64,000 nucleotides of DNA from Heliocidaris erythrogramma (GCA_025617745.1 CM046858.1:39043850-39107849); one strand, 5' to 3'. Counted from the first letter of the stretch, positions 45,685 through 57,432 are shown. Notes: generated from the sequence alone by a model not told the origin. Made by a program: numbers and translations.

Positions 45685-46055
45685 TAATGAACTATTTGGA
45701 TGCTAATGGGCAAATGCTGACCTGGCAAAATTCAAGGTCTGCTAAATGGACATTTCATTCCATTATGAGTAAATATCTACATAAAAGACAAACTACTGGA
45801 CAATGCCAATAAAATGGACATTCACAGAAACAGCTTGAAACCATTTTCAAAATATTTGATGTAAAAAAAAAAAAAAGATATTGAACTTATTTGGACACTA
45901 ATGGACATATATGCTGACCTGGCAAAATTCAAGGTCTGCTAGATGGACATTTCATTCCATAATGAGTAAATATTTACAGAAAAGGTCAAATATTTATCAA
46001 TACCATACAAATAAACATTTACAGAAACAGCTTGAAACCATATTTGTAGTATTTT
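45685..46055. repeat. tandem duplication, about 200-bp unit
   Basis: Copies at about 45695-45850 and about 45885-46045 share GCTGACCTGGCAAAATTCAA, GGACATTTCATTCCATWATG, AGTAAATATYTACA and ACAGAAACAGCTTGAAACCA. Confidence 0.85.
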
Positions 46056-46304
46056 AGAATGATAAAGATACATGTATACTAATCTGAATTTCGTTTTGCA
46101 TGAAGGAAAATTTTTTCTATGATATTCTACCATATACATGTAGATACTTTAAAAAATTGCTTAAAACCATTTGATTTAGAGAATAATTCAACTGGCTGAA
46201 TACATTAATTGAGATAATGTTATTCTTGGTATGTGATTGTGATTATTTCAGTTTTCCTAATTTATATTTTCTTAATTTCAGTTCTTAATAGCACTTCTGA
46301 TTAT

Positions 46305-46622
46305 CAGGGTGCATTTATGCTCAATTTTTTTAGGCCAGGATGAGCCTTTTGTTACGCGTTTAGCTCAAAACATGGTTGTGTCCAGTATTTTTTTTGCATA
46401 ATTGCTTATTTAACAAGCTGATGCAAAACTCAGGTGTGTTTTGAATCGGCGTTTCTCCAAAAACACGGTTTCTGGGGAAGCATAATCGCGCAATCACATG
46501 CTTGCGAAACCAGCTGCAGAAACGGAATTCGCCTGAAGAAAAGAAGTATAAACAGTACATGTGAAACTGCATTTTAAAACGCTCATTCTGCCTTCGCAAA
46601 GAAAGTAGAAACGCACCCTTAG
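46305..46622. mobile_element. MITE with GGGTGCRTTT ends
   Basis: The left end AGGGTGCATTTATGC and right end GAAACGCACCCTTA are inverted. The interior repeats AAACGC / GCGTTT words. TCTGATWATMA occurs at both edges and may be an imperfect target duplication. The 104-codon minus frame is not a gene. Confidence 0.65.
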
Positions 46623-47859
46623 TCTGATAATAACCAGACCCTGCCATGCCACTAGCGAGGTTTTGTTTCAACAAAAATTATAACAAGACACTGAAAAATC
46701 AGATATACTGTATTTCAACAAGTTATTATGGAATGCGGTATTTGCAGAGATTCTTACTGTGATAAGACCAAGGATCTCTGAAAACAAAGAATTTAAAACA
46801 AAAGCTATTATTCTTGGCAATACTACCCCAAGTTATCATCATCAGATCCCTCCCATGAAGAAATGATTAATGGATAATGTCTATACAACAACTCTTTATA
46901 TATAGCCCCACCTATTTGTCTCCATATCAGATTCTAGTTGACATTTTTGACTATACATACAAATGTCCAAACATCATGACTTGAAATGTTTCACTCTCTG
47001 TAAACAGTTTTCTTTTCTCAGAGCTTTTAGATCATTTTGATTAATGAACTCTGAGCAACATTGCAGCATGCATATTTTTAATTTCAAATGACGAGAGCCA
47101 CATGGCCTACATGATTTTTTTGCTTCTCAAGTGCTCTGCATTTCTTTTCACTCAAAGTAATGCCATATCTGAAACTTGTCTTTACACTTGACCTTTCACC
47201 TCTGTCCTTTCCATGAACCTGATCTACCAAAAACCTCCATCATAGAGTACTTCAGCCGATTAAACTCGTTGTAAACAATGCAAAATCTTACTATGAAATC
47301 AACACTGCTGTCAGCAAACAGGATTTAGGATTATATCAACACACCTGCTCAGGGGTGTAAAATGTTACCTGTAATTTAAAGAAAGTGTACCCCTTCACTT
47401 TTGGTATTACCCCCCTCCTAACAGACCTTGAGAGTTGACATTGACTCGCTTGGTTTATAAGCAGAAGGCCCCCACCATCCCTTTCCAATCTCTTTCTTAT
47501 CCTGCAGGTAGTACTTTTGTGTGACCTATGATTATTATCATTATCTTAAGAGTACTATTGCTGTATATTATGTAGAGTGTAGGACTACCTGTTCAACAAA
47601 GTCATTGGGGCGGGACCTCATAAATAGCAGATTTGCAACAAAAAATGAGAAAATAGTAAATAGAGGGAAAACATTATTTTTATCGTCTCTTGAATGCCTA
47701 AAGCCTGTGAAAAAGGACAGTCAATGCCATTCTGGTTTAATACAGTAAGCAGGATTTCTTATCTAACTATTCCTTCATAAGAAATATTATTTTTTGTGGT
47801 ATTTTCTCTATTACTACTACTGTATGTAATACCATTAGAACTGGTGCTACCTGAAATAA

Positions 47860-47861
<2 letters not shown>

Positions 47862-47892
<31 letters not shown>

Positions 47893-47932
47893 TGCCTTTT
47901 TCCCCCTTTTTTTTTTTTTTTTTTCTTTCAAT
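47862..47932. repeat. (CT)n followed by poly(T)
   Basis: CTCTCTCTCTCTCTCTCTCTC is followed by CCCCC and about 18 T. It gives rise to the low-complexity Glu/Arg/Lys frames on minus. Confidence 0.9.
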
Positions 47933-48119
47933 TTTTTTCCACGGATCCATCTAGCACGTATGTTGTATCTTTCATCACTATGAGATTGTATGTGGTAGTA
48001 GAGACAAGCCTCAACATAAAGCTGACCTACATACATGATGTGTCAAGGCATGACACAGGCCTGGTGTTTAATAAGATGAGTTCACCGAGTTCAAGTAACC
48101 TGTGGAGGACACATGGTAA

Positions 48120-48400
48120 ACCCTAGGCCCCATTCACACGAGCGAGAAAAAGTAAGATGTGGATCGTGATCCAAATCTCACTGTTTTTTTTGGAAGCCTG
48201 TTCACACGTGGGATATACATGTATATATCTGATTTTACTTCCTTATTTTTAATATGATGGGTTCATTGGGTTCAAGCAACCCGAGGATACATGATAAACA
48301 CTGGATCCCATTCACACACAAACAAAATAATGTTGATAGTCCATTTACACTCAAGAAGAAAGTGAGACCGAGTCATGATTCGAATCTCACTTTTTTATTA
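48120..48400. repeat. diverged repeat with CCATTCACAC words
   Basis: CCCCATTCACACGAGCGAGA, CCCATTCACACACAAACAAA and TGTTCACACGTGGGAT-like strings, plus two AATCTCACTKTTTTT blocks, suggest a decayed element related to family H in its end vocabulary. Confidence 0.4.
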
Positions 48401-48469
48401 TGGAATTGTTTTATGGAATTATGAACATAAACTGACATTAATAAAAATATAATTTTACTTGATATTTTG

Positions 48470-48531
48470 TTAAATTTGATAAATTTGTCTGTAAAAATCA
48501 CTGGCAAAACGTTTGATGAAACGCTCCCCAT
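48470..48531. mobile_element. family A element, half copy
   Basis: Only one half remains: GATAAATTTGTCTGTAAAAATCAC to TTTGATGAAACGCTCCCC. Confidence 0.7.
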
Positions 48532-49074
48532 GTACTCAAATCTTAGATGTACTACAAAATTTCAATATGGCACGAAAAAGAGACATTTTGTAGTACCAAG
48601 AAATTATTTGTGTATCTTAGATGTAGTTGGTAATGCATGGTACAAAACAGCTTGGACTATAGCCCAACACAAGAGATCTCTACTGTGCTTTATCAAAGTT
48701 AAAACGAACATTCCTCCATTGTAAGAAGGATTGTACTGTAAATTATCATGGTTTTACCCCCAAAATGTATTAATAGTATTGAATAATCTACCATCCGATT
48801 GCTACAGGAAACCTGTTCATTTGTTAAGCCATTTCATTTCTGACAGTCCGAAAATAATGTGGTACAGGATATCAAATCAGTTTCATTGTCATCGACTTTC
48901 ATAACCCCATTATCAGGATCTGTCATTGTCAGTTTTTTGTCACCGTCATAGTCATTCCCAATTTAGTGTCAAATAATTTATGTCTGTCTGATACAGAAGA
49001 TTAGAACATGACAGATGAACAGAAGACTGCAAGACAATTAACAACATATACACAAATACTAATATATATTCATA

Positions 49075-49265
49075 TGCAGTGAAACCTGTCTATAAAGACC
49101 ACACGAGGGAGACAAGAGTGGTCTTTATGTGCAGGTGGTCTTTATGTGCAGGTTCCATTAATACAGGTTCGAATGAGAAACACCTTTCAAGGGAAACAAA
49201 AATTGTACTCTTTATAGACAGGTGGTCTTTCTATACAGGTGGTCGCAAAAGCAGGTTTAACTGTA
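49075..49265. mobile_element. family B MITE, copy 3
   Basis: TGCAGTGAAACCTGTCTATA to AGCAGGTTTAACTGTA. One internal GTGGTCTTTATGTGCAG word is duplicated in tandem. Confidence 0.85.
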
Positions 49266-49551
49266 TTTATATAATCAACAAGCCTTAACGTCAGGCAATG
49301 TGGAAATTTATTGAATTAATTCATTTACATTTTATTTCAATTTGTTTGAATTTTATTATTAAAGTATACAGTATCTAAATTCACATGTCTTGAAATAAAT
49401 GACTTAGGATTTTTTTAATAAAATGACAAAGATATATTAGGTTTCCCTCCATAACATTACATCAAGGGGAAGTGACTTCACATTTCAGATCTGAGTTTTG
49501 TTACTAAAAATCACACAATCCTGATGGACATTCTATTTTCTGTAATTCCAG

Positions 49552-49681
49552 CATTTTCAAACTTGAGAGAAAAGACACCATGGATGAAAAAAGCATACAA
49601 TATTTAGAAACAAAGAAGAAGGTGAAACAAGGACAGGAACTAAAGAGGCTTGAAGCAAAGAAAAGCAAGGATGTGGCTTGA
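49552..49681 (+). CDS. candidate terminal exon, Lys/Glu-rich, partly duplicated
   Basis: A strong acceptor (TTTTCTGTAATTCCAG) is followed by one base and 42 open codons to TGA. It begins IFKLERKDTMDEKSIQYLET and is Lys/Glu-rich, as in a coiled coil. The last about 50 bp (AAGCAAAGAAAAGCMAGGAT, GCTTGATTTTACAG) are repeated about 100 bp downstream at 49745-49795. This could be a genuine exon or chance in purine-rich DNA. Confidence 0.25.
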
Positions 49682-49999
49682 TTTTACAGTAAAAAAAATA
49701 CAATATATAAAGTAACGAAAAGGGTTTGACAGGGGACAGGGAGATGGAGACGCTCGAAAGCAAAGAAAAGCCAGGATATTGCTTGATTTTACAGGGATTG
49801 GCATCACTTTCAAAAAGGGAAATTAGTCTGGGTCAAAGAGAAGAGGATCAAATGAAAGCAAACCACAGGAATAGGTCCAGCTTCAAATATCATATTCATA
49901 ACAACTCAGGCAACTTGTAACTTCCCTCTGAAAAGGGCACCGATATTCACCTGCGATCTAGAGGACAGTTATATGCACCAAATTTCTGATTAGTATAAT

Positions 50000-51004
50000 T
50001 GTTTTTCTTGGAGTCTCTGTACTCTTTAAAAATCTGCTGGCTATTGGACTTCATGAGTGTCGAATAAACATGCAAAATGACGGTATCATACGAGTTGCAA
50101 AATGACCAAAACACACATATTGGAATTTCACTTGATCCATGGATGTTTTAGAGTCTTTTGATAATAGAGACATCACTGAGGCTCTTGGGATAAAGTCTCG
50201 CTTTCATAATTCCCTCAAATAATCTCTTCTCCTCCCTATCCCAAAATACACTTTTGCTAATTATTATCATTATTCTCTAATTAGTATACTGCAAATGTAT
50301 AAAACAGTACTTCTTTCCTTCTATTTTACCAATACATCACCACTCTGTTTGTAGAGAAAACTTTAAGCCCTTGATCTTTTTATAATTAATAATAGTTACA
50401 AAGAGGAAAAATTAATACAAAGGGGAAAAATTAATCCATTTCGGAAAGGACAATTCAAAATGATTCACATATTACGATATAACCTTATATCATGGAATGC
50501 TGCAAAACTTGCTCAAATCATGTTCCTATTGAAGATGTGGTTTCTTCAATCTTTTTATTTATTTTTATCTTATATTCTTAGGGGGTAAATGAACATCCCT
50601 CCCAAAACAGCAGGAAATACGACATGAATAGCACTAATGGTCAACTTCAAACATTCAAAATCGGGTCAAATTCAGACATAGAAAATGAGGACGAGGGGAG
50701 CAAGAACAGGTATGGGGTCATTGACCTCAATCAGGGCTGTTGTATCAAGCAGAAAGGGGTCAGTTTAATATTACCTTAATATTTCTTGCTTTTAACCATA
50801 TTATGGAGGTCCATTCATATCGACTTGATTATGTTTATACCAATCCCTTCATGCTTGAAATATTTGCAATTTAAAATTAAGTCAGAAAGAAATGAGAATG
50901 ATCCCTTTCCTCACCTGAACATCATCCAAAGTGATAATCATTTTATCTGAACAGTTGGTGCTTCCCAGTAGACAGACATTACACAAGACTGACAGACCAT
51001 GAGA
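50000..51004. other. non-coding AT-rich stretch
   Basis: Apart from the short candidate at 50915-50960, no exon or repeat was supported. There is a small direct repeat, GAGGAAAAATTAATAC / GGGGAAAAATTAATCC, near 50404-50435. Confidence 0.35.
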
Positions 51005-51335
51005 CCGACAGTAGACAGGTTCGCACAAAGGGAGCTTAACTTTAAGTTTCGCTTGTAGTTTCAAAACTTTAAATTATCTTGTAGGTTCAGACCGTATGAA
51101 CAGACTCATAGTCTAAGTTTACTTGTAGTTCTAGTTATGGACTGCATGGACAAAATAAACTGTAAGTTTAGCAAACTTGATTTTAACGATGACCCCTCTA
51201 TACATGTTAAACGACGATCCCTCAAGTTGAAATCTCAGAGCAATGATCGCCATTATTTTGGTCCCGTGCGAACCCTCGTCATTGTTTCGCTAACTTAAAG
51301 TTTCAAAATCACAAGTCCTGTATGAACGTAGCTAT
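51005..51335. mobile_element. family H element, copy 1
   Basis: The ends GACAGGTTCGCACAAAGGGAGC and ACAAGTCCTGTATGAACGTAGCT and internal AACTTTAAGTTTCGCTTGTA, CAGACCGTATGAACAGACTC and TTCGCTAACTTAAAGTTTC words match copies at 57050 and 58912. Much of the interior consists of inverted variants of TTTCGAAACTTTAAGTT. Confidence 0.75.
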
Positions 51336-51539
51336 TGTTGGTACAGCATATACACTCCGAAGAGTTGTCAGAATTAAGGCCCAAGGGACTGGCATGTGGG
51401 TCGGTCTTGTCACTCTTGTGGGCTTTCTGACAATTTTTCAGAAGGTCCACGGCAGTGTCAATCTCGTGGGCCTTCCTAAATTGGCAATCCTAATTGATCA
51501 TGAAACTACTGAAATTAAATCCTGGTAAAAAAAAAGTAA

Positions 51540-52300
51540 TAAATAAAAATCAATCAAATATCGAGCTATGATATACCTTGAAGATGAATTTTAAATGTCA
51601 GGTAATTTCCTTTGTCTTAATTACACTTTTATGATCAAAATTCTAGTCCCTTGTAGAAAAAAAACCCAACTAATTCTCTATAATGAGATAATATTGTTTT
51701 ATGGAACCCAGGCTGTAAGTAATGACCTTATTCATAAATTGCAAAACTTTTGGCAATATTCTCTTACCCTAATTCCTATCAAGTGGTAATTGATCTCATA
51801 TGTGCGTCATTACATTCCAAGATGCTATAGAACATATACATGTACATGTACGTCAGGGCTCTTCTTACAATGTGAACATCCCATATATATGCCTGTCGAT
51901 AGTTGATACAGAGACCGTATTATTTATTTCTAATATCGAGGATCTGCGTAGGTTCGTTTGGAATTGGGTTAGATGGGGGAGCCATAAAGTTAGGCTATGC
52001 AGGGCAAGTCCTGCTTCCAAATTATATGGGTTTTACGAGAGTCCAAAGCTGCCTAATTATCTTGCAATGTCGACGAGCCAATTCCCAAAGATTTATTGAG
52101 ACTAAAACCAGTTTTGTCGTGAAGTTGAACCTGATCCAGCACACCCTAAAAAGCATGCATCATGTACGTGCAGAACGGGACATTCCGATTTGGTTTGGTA
52201 GGTTCGAGAATAAATCTTATCTTTCAGGTACAAGTATTGTGAAGAAGTATAGAGAAGTGAATAAGTTAGAAAATCAAGAAAAGTTTTTTTAATGAAATTG
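51540..52300. other. unexplained stretch, possibly a decayed retroelement or exon
   Basis: The plus strand has two overlapping open frames (51800-52099, 99 codons; 51903-52292, 129 codons), and composition is less AT-rich than the neighbours. I see no reverse-transcriptase motif, no poly(A) tail and no splice pair bounding it. Its nature is unresolved. Confidence 0.3.
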
Positions 52301-52384
52301 TTGTAGATAATAACAGGCATGGAACTAACTGTTCTTTTGGTTAAGGAATCCTGATATTTGAATCTATATCAAGTCATCCTCATA

Positions 52385-52526
52385 ACTATAATCTCATCAT
52401 TATCATCATTATCACTACTACATGTACCTCCAAACATTTATCAACGTCGCCATCAACTCAATCATACCTGATTATCATCATCCGACTACAATCAGGATCA
52501 TATCATTATAAGCACTATCCTCATCC

Positions 52527-52562
<36 letters not shown>

Positions 52563-52722
52563 CTACCCCCTACTTCCAACATCATAGAACTTACAACCAT
52601 TATCAACATCATTGTTACATGAATCACCACTGCCCATCATCATCATAAACATCATCAGCATCATCACCATCATCATTTCCAGGACATCAACATCATCATC
52701 ATCATCACTATCATTTCCATGA
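52385..52722. repeat. (CAT)n/(ATC)n microsatellite region
   Basis: Long CATCATCATCATCATCATCA arrays run with interruptions. They generate the poly-Asp/Met minus frames. The exon at 52728 abuts the array directly. Confidence 0.95.
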
Positions 52723-52727
52723 CTTAC

Positions 52728-52830
52728 CGGTAGTAAAATGAGGGAATCAAATGAATGTCTTGCAGCACCTCGTAGCTCTTGGCATAGTTCAATAAACTCT
52801 TGGTTGTGTTGGCGAAGGTAATTTAAAAGT
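52728..52830 (-). CDS. internal coding exon of the right minus-strand gene; possible RhoGEF (DH) segment
   Basis: A superb acceptor (GTGTATCTCTTTAG) and strong donor (CCG|GTAAGTCA) bound one base plus 34 codons. The frame starts LLNYLRQHNQEFIELCQELR and continues GAARHSFDSLILLP, ending in phase 0. The end pattern S-x-x-S-L-I-L-L-P resembles the DH-domain helix that precedes VQR-x-x-RY in Dbl-family exchange factors, but I could not find a following exon starting with VQR. The family call is therefore tentative; the exon itself is well supported. Confidence 0.55.
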
Positions 52831-52984
52831 CTAAAGAGATACACAAAGAGTAGAATTTAAAAGAAAATGATTAGGATTTTATTGATATAGAAAATGACAG
52901 CAAAATAACAGTTTGTTTAAACCAGATTTTAAAAAGTACTCTGAAGAAGAAAAATGCATGTTAGTGAAGTAAATTCACATCTGC

Positions 52985-53055
52985 TAATAGCTAGAAGGGC
53001 GTTAATTAACAGCAATTTACAAAGAGTTGACTCCCTTCTGGCTCTAAACAGACAT
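52985..53055. repeat. hairpin family G, copy 5
   Basis: Arms ATAGCTAGAAGGGCGTTAAT and AGTTGACTCCCTTCTGGCTC are inverted. Confidence 0.75.
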
Positions 53056-53163
53056 TATAATTCACTGTGAAAATGGCGACTGGAGAAAGATATAAATCCA
53101 TAAAAGTAATGAAATTGTATTCAACGCTATTAAATATAGCCTTGTTGGATTAAAAGTTAGCAG

Positions 53164-53246
53164 AATTGGGTCATCTGGATTTTCATTGTCAACTTCATTT
53201 CTCATGTCGGCTATTTTGAGTATCATATCGAAACATGTATCAACGG
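53164..53246 (+). CDS. candidate 83-nt plus-strand exon
   Basis: A strong donor (CGG|GTAAGTGA) and a modest acceptor (AAGTTAGCAG) bound 83 bases open in two frames: NWVIWIFIVNFISHVGYFEY..., which is hydrophobic, and IGSSGFSLSTSFLMSAILSI.... No partner was found on this strand nearby. Confidence 0.2.
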
Positions 53247-53995
53247 GTAAGTGAATTGCTTGAGAAAAATATAGTTATGAATCTATGAAAACAGGTGTTC
53301 AAAATAGATAATATTTGAAAATATATCCGAAGATTCAACAGAACACAGAGGTAGTATCAATGAATGAAATTATCTGACAGAATATACTGACCATTTCATA
53401 TATCAACTGAATAACAAAGTCAACCTTGTATCTCCATGAATTTGGGTCAAAAACGTGTAGTAGGTACAGTCAACAATTTCATGGGTAATGTATATCTGGG
53501 TCAAAGTCATATTCACGTCTTTCAAACCACCAATTCTTGTGAGCTCGTCTGATATATTGACTTGTTGTCTTGATATCATATATACTTCAATCCCAACACA
53601 AACTTTATCTTTGGTTGGAGTAAGTCTGTCATCATATTGATTAGAAGCAAGGCTTGCTGGGGGTAAATGACCTGAGCAGGAGGGCTGATCTTCACTTTGA
53701 CCCCATGCCCTTCATTGAAGTCAGAAGACGTTCATTTCAGAGGTCAACAGACCCTGAGCTATACCATGTTTGATAACCACTTGGAATGTAATCTGCTTAA
53801 AAACTAACCATTCTCTCACATTACAATTTAAAACAAAAAATCACTGGCTCATTACAATAATCCTTTTAGAGTTCATTTTTATGAGCCCTGTCAGAAATTG
53901 AATTAAGTTAAAATAATAATGATAACAACATATTGTTTTATTTTACCCAAGGACTAATTAGTATTAATACTGCTCTTCCAGAGGCAGAGGGCACT

Positions 53996-54150
53996 TTATT
54001 ATTATTATTAGCCCAGCATTGCTACATCGTAGGTATCCATTTGATACTCCTGGATCGAGAGGATAAAACACCTATCCCAAGGATATAAACACTGAGCAAG
54101 GATTGAACTTGGAACCTCAAGAACAGACCACAGTGCCCCTACTCTGTTGT
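53996..54150 (-). mobile_element. same SINE family as 42285, old copy
   Basis: An (ATT)n tail at 53997-54010 is followed by AGGTATCCATTTGATACTCC and GGATTGAACTTGGAACCTC. These correspond to the GGGTACCCATTTAACACC and GGATTCGAACCCCGGACC blocks of the better copy. Confidence 0.55.
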
Positions 54151-54292
54151 TTTGTTTCTTTTTTGTTGTTTTAGGCTTTTTTTCTTTGTGCAAATATCTG
54201 TGCACTGCTGATATTTGCAAGAATTTATCATGTTTTTTCCACGGGTCAAATTGACTTTTTTCCGAAGCATGCATGAGTAAAATATCAACATC
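54137..54292 (-). CDS. candidate exon with strong acceptor, Lys-rich
   Basis: The acceptor AATCTGTTTTCAG is excellent. The frame reads DVDILLMHASEKSQFDPWKK then HDKFLQISAVHRYLHKEKKP and a Lys/Gln-rich stretch, and runs into the old SINE. No convincing donor was found; AGA|GTAGGG near 54137 is one option. It would lie just upstream of 52728-52830 on the same strand. Confidence 0.3.
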
Positions 54293-55659
54293 CTGAAAAC
54301 AGATTCTGTAATCTGTTTGTCTTAGCATTGACTTTTAAACATCTCTCACCCTCCTTGTAAACAAACCTGGATAGAGCAAGGTGGATCTATCGGCTCAACT
54401 ATGGTGGATCTTTCAATATTACCATGTCTTTGTAAATCATCTCTTAAAGTAGATATTCAAAGAAAATCACAAATATGGCAATTAATGTATCACTAGAAAC
54501 TGGGAAGCTTACAGATGGCAATCGTATAAGTTTTATGTCAACTGCGTATCTGATGATTATAAAAACAACACAAATAAAAGCTCTTCTCAGCATCTGGAAT
54601 ATCCGAGGATTCGCCAGAAATATAGCGATGTTTTGATGTCGTCACACTCGGGATCGATCCTGCTTAAGCAGACGACGTCCTATAATGAATGAACGTAATT
54701 GCAATGCAATTATTTATCAAATTATAAAGAGTTTGGTGTATTTAAACATGACCTTATTTCACACCATTATAAAGGGAAAGTGAAACTGATTCTGATAGCT
54801 AAAACCGTCTGATTGTAAATACACAGGAGAAGGGTCAATGATCAATGAAATAAACCCCACTTTCAAATTGAAAAGCCCTCCGAATAATAGCAGGATGGTA
54901 TTCGTTCCCTCTTGAAACGCCGAACATGCCCCGGTGCAAGCAGCTGAAAATACAATGGCGTCTTATTTTGTTTACAAGTGACTGATTCCTTTATTTTTCA
55001 TCAAAATAATACCATACACGAAGTTAAGAGTGAGGCAACAGACTAACATTAAGACTGACGCTAGTGAAGGAAGAGAAATAAGTGAAGAGGAGATGACAAA
55101 ATAGGCTCTGAAAAATGTGTAAGATGTTATGGGACATCGTCTGCTTAGACAGGACTGGTCCATGGTGTGTCGTCACATATCTCAGCAGCGTTCGAGGAGC
55201 TCTTCAGCTGCTATATCGGGGGCTGTATTTTACCGTTTTATAATTGATAATAATCATTACTTCAAATGTTTCCAAGCGTTGAATTTGGATAACCTTGTTT
55301 AATTTATGCCATCTATGCAATAATAAGTATTAAGCCAATATTTAAAATCATTAAAGTTCTACTTTAACTTAATGTCATTTTCCGTATCATCTCTCCGTGA
55401 TCAGGGTTTATTTATTGCAATGGAGCAGCGAAGGATAACCGTCTGATGTCAACAACAAACTTGAAAAAAAAAAATCTTTACAAAGAGCCATACCCGATTT
55501 TTCTTTCTCCCACCTTTCACCCCTCAAATACAGAGATGCCAAAATAATAGGGTCATCAGTTTGATTGGATGGGTTTGGGAGGATTTTAGACATTTATCAT
55601 GCTGTCACTTTTCACATGATGGCTGTACATATGTGAAGAACTTGACATAATGTGTGTTG
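54293..55659. other. mixed stretch, several open frames after strong minus acceptors
   Basis: A minus acceptor near 54949 (TTGTATTTTCAG) is followed by GC-richer DNA open in all three frames for 26-59 codons. Another near 55110 (CACATTTTTCAG) opens a hydrophobic frame (AYFVISSSLISLPSLASVLM...). No donor decides between them, so no exon is called. Confidence 0.3.
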
Positions 55660-55728
55660 AGAACCAGAGAGGCGATAACTCATCTACTTTAATGATAGAG
55701 TTAACGCCCTTCTGTAAGCAGATGATAT
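55660..55728. repeat. hairpin family G, copy 6
   Basis: Arms GAGAACCAGAGAGGCGATAACTC and GAGTTAACGCCCTTCTG are inverted. Confidence 0.7.
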
Positions 55729-56744
55729 TACAAAACAACACAATCATTGAATCTGTTAGATATGATTAGATTTCTTGTTATTATATTCATATGTGAAAAA
55801 AGAGTATATTCTTCAATATTTAAATCCCCTCTACTATTTCTTCTTTGATTACTATTGCAGCTCATATTTCGAGTTTCATTCTTTTCTGTTTCTCATTTCC
55901 TTTGATTCAAATATCCTTCTCATCCTAATTCCATTCTTGAGTTAACCGAACTCTTCCTCCTTTTCTTTATTACTTCAAATGATGCACGTTTGTTTATGAA
56001 ATATTTTCATATTTGCTAAACAAACCTACATTTGGACATCTCAAGGATAAAGATGAAAATGTGAAAGAATGTGCCACTCTGCTTCCACTCAGACCCACAA
56101 TTTTCATCAATTTTGATAGAAATCTGTAACGATGGACAGTTCTGTCAAAAGTCATTGTTTCAAAGAATGGAAATATGCGGACTGATAACCCTCCAGCTAA
56201 AAGCATTGAACGGGTGCCAGGAGATTTCTGGAGAAGACGTAAGATTAACGTCAAACTTGATACAGAATCCTTTGCAGTGATCTGATGCCATACTTTCTAT
56301 AACATTATATTTCTGAAGGTCTCACCTAGGTCAAGCTTCATGAAATCTGAGAAATGCTACTACAACTACTGTGATAACTCCTTGCTACTACTAGGGTTTA
56401 CACAATGGCTATGTTTAAGAAGCTCAGTTTTATAATTAAGAAGTGTGAACACACAAATTTCTGAAAAGATCCGTGGAAAAATTTCTACACTGTAACTGGC
56501 ATATTAAACCTCCAAAAGAAAATTTGGGTAACACTTGTAGTGCAGACACATGAAGCATAAGGAGACCATTAGGCATAGAAGGAGCATGCACATAAATACC
56601 CCTCAGTTCTTGTCAAAAATACTCAAAAAATGTAATTTTCGAGAACATTTCTAAAGGTAAACACATTAGAAAACTCTGAGGTCTAGCTTCCACAAAAAAA
56701 AACAGACTCTTCATGGAAATATAGAATGTTGTAGAATTTGCACC
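55729..56744. other. non-coding stretch
   Basis: AGGTCAAGCTTCATGAAATCTGA at about 56328 recurs as AGGTCAAACTTCATGAAATATGA at about 56954, a diverged direct repeat. No exon was supported. Confidence 0.4.
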
Positions 56745-56885
56745 AGGAACTGGAAGATACAGGATCTTTCCACAGAGACATCATCTTCCAGAAGATTCAC
56801 AATCTTCCTGAAATACATTATCATCCAGAAGATAAAAATCTTCCAGAACATTCAGAATCTTCAAGAACATGTACCTCCCGGAAGA
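56745..56885. repeat. degenerate tandem repeat (ATCTTCCAGAA)
   Basis: About nine copies of an 11-18-bp unit such as ATCTTCCAGAAGATTCAC and ATCTTCCAGAACATTCAG. The 63-codon frame over it is repeat-encoded. Confidence 0.75.
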
Positions 56886-57049
56886 GCTACAGACTCTGGT
56901 TATTTTTTTTTACAAATCAACATTTATAAAATATATATGTTATATAAATATTTAGGTCAAACTTCATGAAATATGATGAGTCCTGCCATGGTATCTCTTG
57001 GACCTGATCCAAGATTTGAAACCAGAATGTTAATAAGAAGTGATAATAG

Positions 57050-57432
57050 CTACGTTCATACAGGACTTGTGATTTCGAAACTTTAAGTTAACGAAACAAC
57101 GACTAACAACGACGAGGGTTCACACGGGTCCAAAACGACGCTTGTTGTTCTGAGATTACAAGCCCAGCGATCGTCGTTTAACTTGAACAGAAAGGTCATC
57201 GAGTTTGCTAAACTGAAAGTTTATTTTGTCCAGACAGTCCTTACTACGATGGAGGACCCCCTCCCGCTACAAGCTCTCTTGTGGTTCTAGAACTACAAGT
57301 AAACGTACCGGGTCCAGAAAGTTTTGAAACTACGAGTCTGTTCATACGGTCTGAAATTACAAGATAACTAAGTTTTGAAACTACAAGCGAAACTTAAAGT
57401 TTAGCTTCCTCAGTGTGAACCTGACTTGTCCT
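57050..57432. mobile_element. family H element, copy 2
   Basis: It starts AGCTACGTTCATACAGGACTTG and ends GCTTCCTCAGTGTGAACCTG. Inside are ACGAAACAACGACTAACAAC and GACGAGGGTTCACACGGGTC. Confidence 0.75.

Larger units (their letters stand above)
40277..50960 (-). other. chain of six very short candidate exons, phase-compatible
   Basis: Candidates run from high to low coordinate. 50915-50960 reads TNCSDKMIITLDDVQ; 47345-47368 reads VTFYTPEQ; 46758-46777 is 20 nt. 43331-43363 reads EFYNAKISLS; 41202-41216 is 15 nt; 40277-40308 reads LSIEIKESAV. Acceptors at 47368, 46777, 43363 and 41216 are strong, and all phases join. Exons this small are unusual, and AT-rich introns yield such pairs by chance, so only some may be real. 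They would lie between 52728-52830 and the terminal candidate at 38766. Confidence 0.15.

Noticed and set aside
52563..52727. Poly-Asp/Met continuation of the minus frame
   Set aside because: It is translation of the (CAT)n microsatellite beyond the splice donor at 52727.
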